Assembly (NCBI GenBank): GCA_007123695.1
Contig: SLGN01000347.1
Span: forward strand, 1-8,302
Direction: 5' to 3'
Source of the DNA: Verrucomicrobiales bacterium
GTDB taxonomy: Bacteria > Verrucomicrobiota > Verrucomicrobiia > Verrucomicrobiales > DEV007
DNA: 8,302 nucleotides
A program made the position numbers and the translations under genes. The stretch's first letter is position 1. Each line of letters begins with the position of its first letter. Shown here one piece after another: positions 6,159-8,302 of this stretch. The notes beneath the pieces are model-generated. The model was given only the letters and a program-made list of their open reading frames with translations. It had not been told where the DNA came from and made no database searches.

Positions 6159-6903
6159 TTGGAACGTGAACGGCTTCCGGGCCGTCCTCAAGAAAGGCTT
6201 CCTCGAGTTTCTCGCCGCCGAAGGCCCCGACCTCATTCTGCTGCAGGAAGTCAAGGCCGCGCCCGGCCAGGTCGATCACGACTTCGCCGCCGAAGGGTGG
6301 GAAGTCCATTGGAACGCTGCCGAGAAAAAAGGCTATTCAGGCGTCGCCGTCCTCTCCCGGATTCCCGCCCTTTCCGTCCGCCACGGAATCGGCATCGCCG
6401 AGCACGACCGCGAAGGCCGCGTCCTCGCCCTCGAACTTCCCGATTTCCACCTCGTCAACGTCTACACGCCCAACGCGCAGAACGAACTGCGTCGGCTCGA
6501 CTACCGCATGGAATGGGACGCCGCCTTCCTCGCCTACCTCAAGGAGCTGGAGAAGACCAAGCCGGTCGTCTTCGCCGGCGACCTCAACGTCGCCCACCGC
6601 GAAATCGACCTCGCCCGGCCCAAGGAAAACCGGCGCAGCGCCGGCTTCACCGACGAGGAGCGGGGCGGATTCGACCGCCTCCTCGAGGCCGGCTTCATCG
6701 ACACCTTCCGCCATTTCCACCCTGACGAACCGGGCCATTACAGCTGGTGGAGCTTCCGGGGCGGCGCCCGCCAGAGGAACGTCGGTTGGCGCATCGACTA
6801 CTTCTGCGTCTCTTCCTCTCTCCTGCCGCGAGTCGCCTCCGTCGGCATTCTGCCCGGAGTCCTGGGGTCGGACCACTGCCCGGTAACCGTCGAGATCTCC
6901 TGA
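6145..6903 (+). CDS. xth: Exodeoxyribonuclease III / AP endonuclease (Xth family)
   Basis: The product is 252 aa, the usual length of the ExoA/Xth group. It is a Mg-dependent phosphodiesterase that incises DNA 5' to abasic sites and degrades 3' ends, in cytoplasmic base-excision repair. All family motifs are present: WNVNG with Asn7, LLQEVK with metal-binding Glu35, NVYTPNA with Tyr107, GDLNVAH with Asp146 and Asn148, YSWWSFRG (199-206), WRIDYF with Asp218, and GSDHCPV with Asp243 and His244. The ATG at 6145 is preferred over upstream in-frame starts because [10 protein letters not shown] is the canonical N-terminus. The open frame continues upstream to about 5743, but that part is antisense to fabF. 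No Shine-Dalgarno is visible (leader CGACCCGCCC). It converges with rdgB, with only 28 bp between stops. Confidence 0.97.
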   Translation: MKLISWNVNGFRAVLKKGFLEFLAAEGPDLILLQEVKAAPGQVDHDFAAEGWEVHWNAAEKKGYSGVAVLSRIPALSVRHGIGIAEHDREGRVLALELPDFHLVNVYTPNAQNELRRLDYRMEWDAAFLAYLKELEKTKPVVFAGDLNVAHREIDLARPKENRRSAGFTDEERGGFDRLLEAGFIDTFRHFHPDEPGHYSWWSFRGGARQRNVGWRIDYFCVSSSLLPRVASVGILPGVLGSDHCPVTVEIS

Positions 6904-6931
6904 GGGGACGCTGCCGATCTATCGCGACGGA

Positions 6932-7540
6932 TCAGCCCGCCTCCGCCGCGAGCCACTCGCGGAGCTTCGCCAATGCGCGCGCCCGGTGGCTGATGGCGTT
7001 TTTCACCGACTCGGGCAGTTCGCCGAAGCTCTCTTCGAAGCCCTCGGGCACAAAGAGAGAATCGTAGCCGAAGCCTCCGCATCCCCGCTCCCCGGCGAGG
7101 ATGCGGCCTTCGACCGCGCCGTCGAACTGCGCGACCATCTCCCCGTCGCGGGCAAGGCTAAGGACGCAGCGGAACCGCGCCGTCCGGGCGCTCTCCGCAT
7201 GCTCGGGACACGCCAGCTCGGCCAGAAGCCGGGCGCGATTGTCCGCATCGCTCGCTCCCTCTCCGGAATAGCGGGCCGAAAACACCCCCGGCGCTCCGCC
7301 GAGGGCATCGACTTCGAGTCCGGAGTCGTCCGCGAGGACCCACACCCCCTCGCGCCCGCCGCCGACCGCAAGCGCCTTGATCGCCGAATTCTCGGCAAAA
7401 GTCGTTCCGGTCTCCTCCGGCGGAACAGCGCCCGGCTCGTCCGCCAGATCGCACACCTCGTCGAAATGATCGGCTAGAATCTCCCGGATCTCGCTCGTCT
7501 TATGGGAGTTGTGCGTTGCGACAAGAAGCTTTCGGGACAT
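6932..7540 (-). CDS. rdgB: XTP/dITP diphosphatase (RdgB/HAM1 family)
   Basis: This enzyme hydrolyses non-canonical purine triphosphates (ITP, dITP, XTP, dXTP) to monophosphate and pyrophosphate with Mg, keeping deaminated bases out of DNA and RNA. The product is 202 aa, a normal length. The family signatures are complete: LLVATHNSHKTSEI (5-18), EETGTTFAENSAIKA (42-56), ADDSGLEVDALGGAPGVFSA (70-89) with the catalytic-base Asp in D71/D72, RYSGEG, GGFGYDSLFVPEG (155-167), and the closing SHRARALAKL (184-193). The start ATG at 7540 gives the canonical N-terminus; its leader CTTATCCCC has no Shine-Dalgarno. The neighbouring xth works on related DNA lesions, but the convergent arrangement means they are not co-transcribed. 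The 28-bp gap holds no strong terminator, so the transcripts may overlap. Confidence 0.97.
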   Translation of the reverse strand: MSRKLLVATHNSHKTSEIREILADHFDEVCDLADEPGAVPPEETGTTFAENSAIKALAVGGGREGVWVLADDSGLEVDALGGAPGVFSARYSGEGASDADNRARLLAELACPEHAESARTARFRCVLSLARDGEMVAQFDGAVEGRILAGERGCGGFGYDSLFVPEGFEESFGELPESVKNAISHRARALAKLREWLAAEAG

Positions 7541-7669
7541 GGGGATAAGTGCAGAGAAGGACTAAGAAAAGAAGCGTGAGACCCGAACTTGACCCGCTCG
7601 TTCCGAAACCGCAATCAGGAAAGGAGAGCCCACCCGGAGAGGACAGAGGAAGCACGGAGCCGAAGCGCT

Positions 7670-7685
7670 GAAATTCCAGAATTTC
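7670..7685. promoter_or_regulatory. Perfect 16-bp palindrome upstream of the LysM gene
   Basis: GAAATTC-CA-GAATTTC has perfect 7-base arms with a 2-base centre. It lies 19 bases upstream of the proposed -35 box of the LysM lipoprotein gene, a natural place for an activator or repressor site. The spacing is too tight for an RNA hairpin, so DNA binding is the likelier role. No other copy was noticed in the window. Confidence 0.4.
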
Positions 7686-7704
7686 CAATTTTTCAAAAAC
7701 AAGC

Positions 7705-7732
7705 TTGCCTTTTTGTAAAGAAATCTTAAATT
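7705..7732 (+). promoter_or_regulatory. Candidate sigma-70-type promoter of the LysM gene
   Basis: TTGCCT (7705-7710) and TAAATT (7727-7732) are separated by 16 bases, each matching four of six consensus positions, in a strongly AT-rich stretch 34 bases before the start codon. It is the best -35/-10 pair in the window, assuming the organism's main sigma factor uses the common consensus. Confidence 0.4.
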
Positions 7733-7765
7733 TCATCACAACCATAAGAAGTTGACCTGCTCATC

Positions 7766-8200
7766 ATGAAACACCTTCTCTGCCTTATTCCCCTCGTGAT
7801 CGCCTTGCTGACCGTTTCTTGCAAGGGCAACAAGGGAACGTCGAAGAACCCCTACCAGAACAATCCCTATTACGGTTCCTCCTCCGGTAGCACGACGAAC
7901 TACTCGAGCACGCCTTCGAGCAACTCCTACCCTTCCTACACGGAAAACACCTACACCCCGCCCTCCTCGGTTCCGAGCGTTCCGTCAGTGCCAAGCTACG
8001 GTGGCGGCTCCTCCGCATCCTCCGGTTCGAGCAAGCCGGTCAGCTACACTGGATCTGGCAGCACGACCCACACCGTTGCCAGCGGCGACACGCTCTTCGG
8101 CATCAGCCGCAAGCATGGGACCTCGGTCTCCGCCATCAAGAGCGCCAATGGTCTGACCGGCGACACCATCCGGATCGGCCAAAAACTGGTGATTCCCTGA
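7766..8200 (+). CDS. LysM-domain lipoprotein
   Basis: The product is 144 aa. The N-terminus is a lipoprotein signal: MKH, a Leu/Ile-rich core, then LLTVSC with Cys19 as the lipidation site (the -3 Thr is slightly atypical). Residues 20-100 are a low-complexity linker rich in Ser, Tyr, Pro, Asn and Gly, including PSVPSVPS and several S/T runs, likely disordered. Residues 101-144 are one complete LysM domain (HTVASGDTLFGISRKHGTS to IRIGQKLVIP), which binds the glycan backbone of peptidoglycan. The protein is probably anchored in a membrane and bound to the wall, with no catalytic domain. It may be structural or a partner of a wall enzyme, and no such enzyme lies nearby. It appears monocistronic, with its own promoter region and terminator. 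No good Shine-Dalgarno lies at normal spacing; AAGAAG is too far upstream. Confidence 0.93.
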   Translation: MKHLLCLIPLVIALLTVSCKGNKGTSKNPYQNNPYYGSSSGSTTNYSSTPSSNSYPSYTENTYTPPSSVPSVPSVPSYGGGSSASSGSSKPVSYTGSGSTTHTVASGDTLFGISRKHGTSVSAIKSANGLTGDTIRIGQKLVIP

Positions 8201-8252
8201 ATTTTCGTTTGTTGTTTGGTTTCCGAACCCCGCCGGAGCCCCCGATCCGGTC

Positions 8253-8286
8253 AAAAACCCGCCGATTTGCCGTCGGCGGGTTTTTT
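8253..8286 (+). terminator. Intrinsic terminator of the LysM gene
   Basis: CCCGCCGA (8258-8265) pairs perfectly with TCGGCGGG (8273-8280) around a 7-base loop, preceded by A5 and followed by T6. This is a textbook rho-independent terminator, 53 bases after the LysM stop. The A tract on the other side lets it act in both directions, so a gene converging from beyond the window could share it. Confidence 0.93.
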
Positions 8287-8299
8287 GCGTCCAACGCAA
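8285..8299. other. Second small hairpin directly after the terminator
   Basis: TTGCGT (8285-8290) pairs with ACGCAA (8294-8299) around CCA, starting within the terminator's T tract. It could be part of a shared bidirectional termination region or a regulatory dyad of the next gene. The window ends three bases later. Confidence 0.3.
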
Positions 8300-8302
8300 T
8301 TC

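Noticed and set aside
1..8302. CRISPR array, tRNA, rRNA, transposase, toxin-antitoxin or phage genes
   Set aside because: No regularly spaced repeats, cloverleaf-like segments or matching protein motifs were seen on either strand.

Overview
The window is an 8.3 kb, GC-rich bacterial segment with seven intact protein genes, a pseudogene fragment and a damaged partial gene at the left edge. The most likely source is the Verrucomicrobiota, with Planctomycetota a less likely alternative. The grounds are a secreted GH32-like beta-propeller of the type common in those phyla, a metallopeptidase with an SHD1-like N-terminal domain, a short Ser/Tyr-rich LysM lipoprotein, and gene starts that lack a clear Shine-Dalgarno sequence. 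This assignment is an inference from gene types; there is no rRNA or other phylogenetic marker here.

Layout, left to right. Positions 1-110 hold the 3' end of a gene that appears to change reading frame near position 65. Positions 194-1636 (+) encode an exported beta-propeller protein resembling glycoside hydrolase family 32. A 475-bp intergenic stretch follows, whose first 240 bp are AT-rich and full of small dyads. Positions 2112-3395 (+) encode an exported SHD1-plus-HExxH metallopeptidase. It converges with an outer-membrane beta-barrel gene (3490-4338, -), whose upstream region carries a 27-bp imperfect dyad. On the minus strand, fabF (4647-5951) is followed five bases later by a wrecked GNAT acetyltransferase (4457-4641). 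fabF is divergent from xth, an exonuclease III family gene (6145-6903, +). xth converges with rdgB (6932-7540, -). A LysM lipoprotein gene (7766-8200, +) has its own AT-rich promoter region with a perfect 16-bp palindrome and ends in a textbook intrinsic terminator at 8253-8286.

The genes do not form one operon or one system: strands alternate and nearly every gene stands alone. Three themes can be seen. One is the cell envelope and exported enzymes (propeller protein, metallopeptidase, beta-barrel, LysM lipoprotein). One is fatty-acid elongation (FabF). One is genome maintenance: RdgB removes deaminated purine nucleotides from the pool, and exonuclease III processes abasic sites.

I do not see an undescribed multi-gene system. 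The observations most worth checking are the GNAT remnant behind fabF, the probable frameshift at the left edge, the operator-like dyads before the beta-barrel and LysM genes, the AT-rich island bounded by 10-bp inverted repeats, and the leader sequences that lack Shine-Dalgarno motifs but often read CCC just before ATG.
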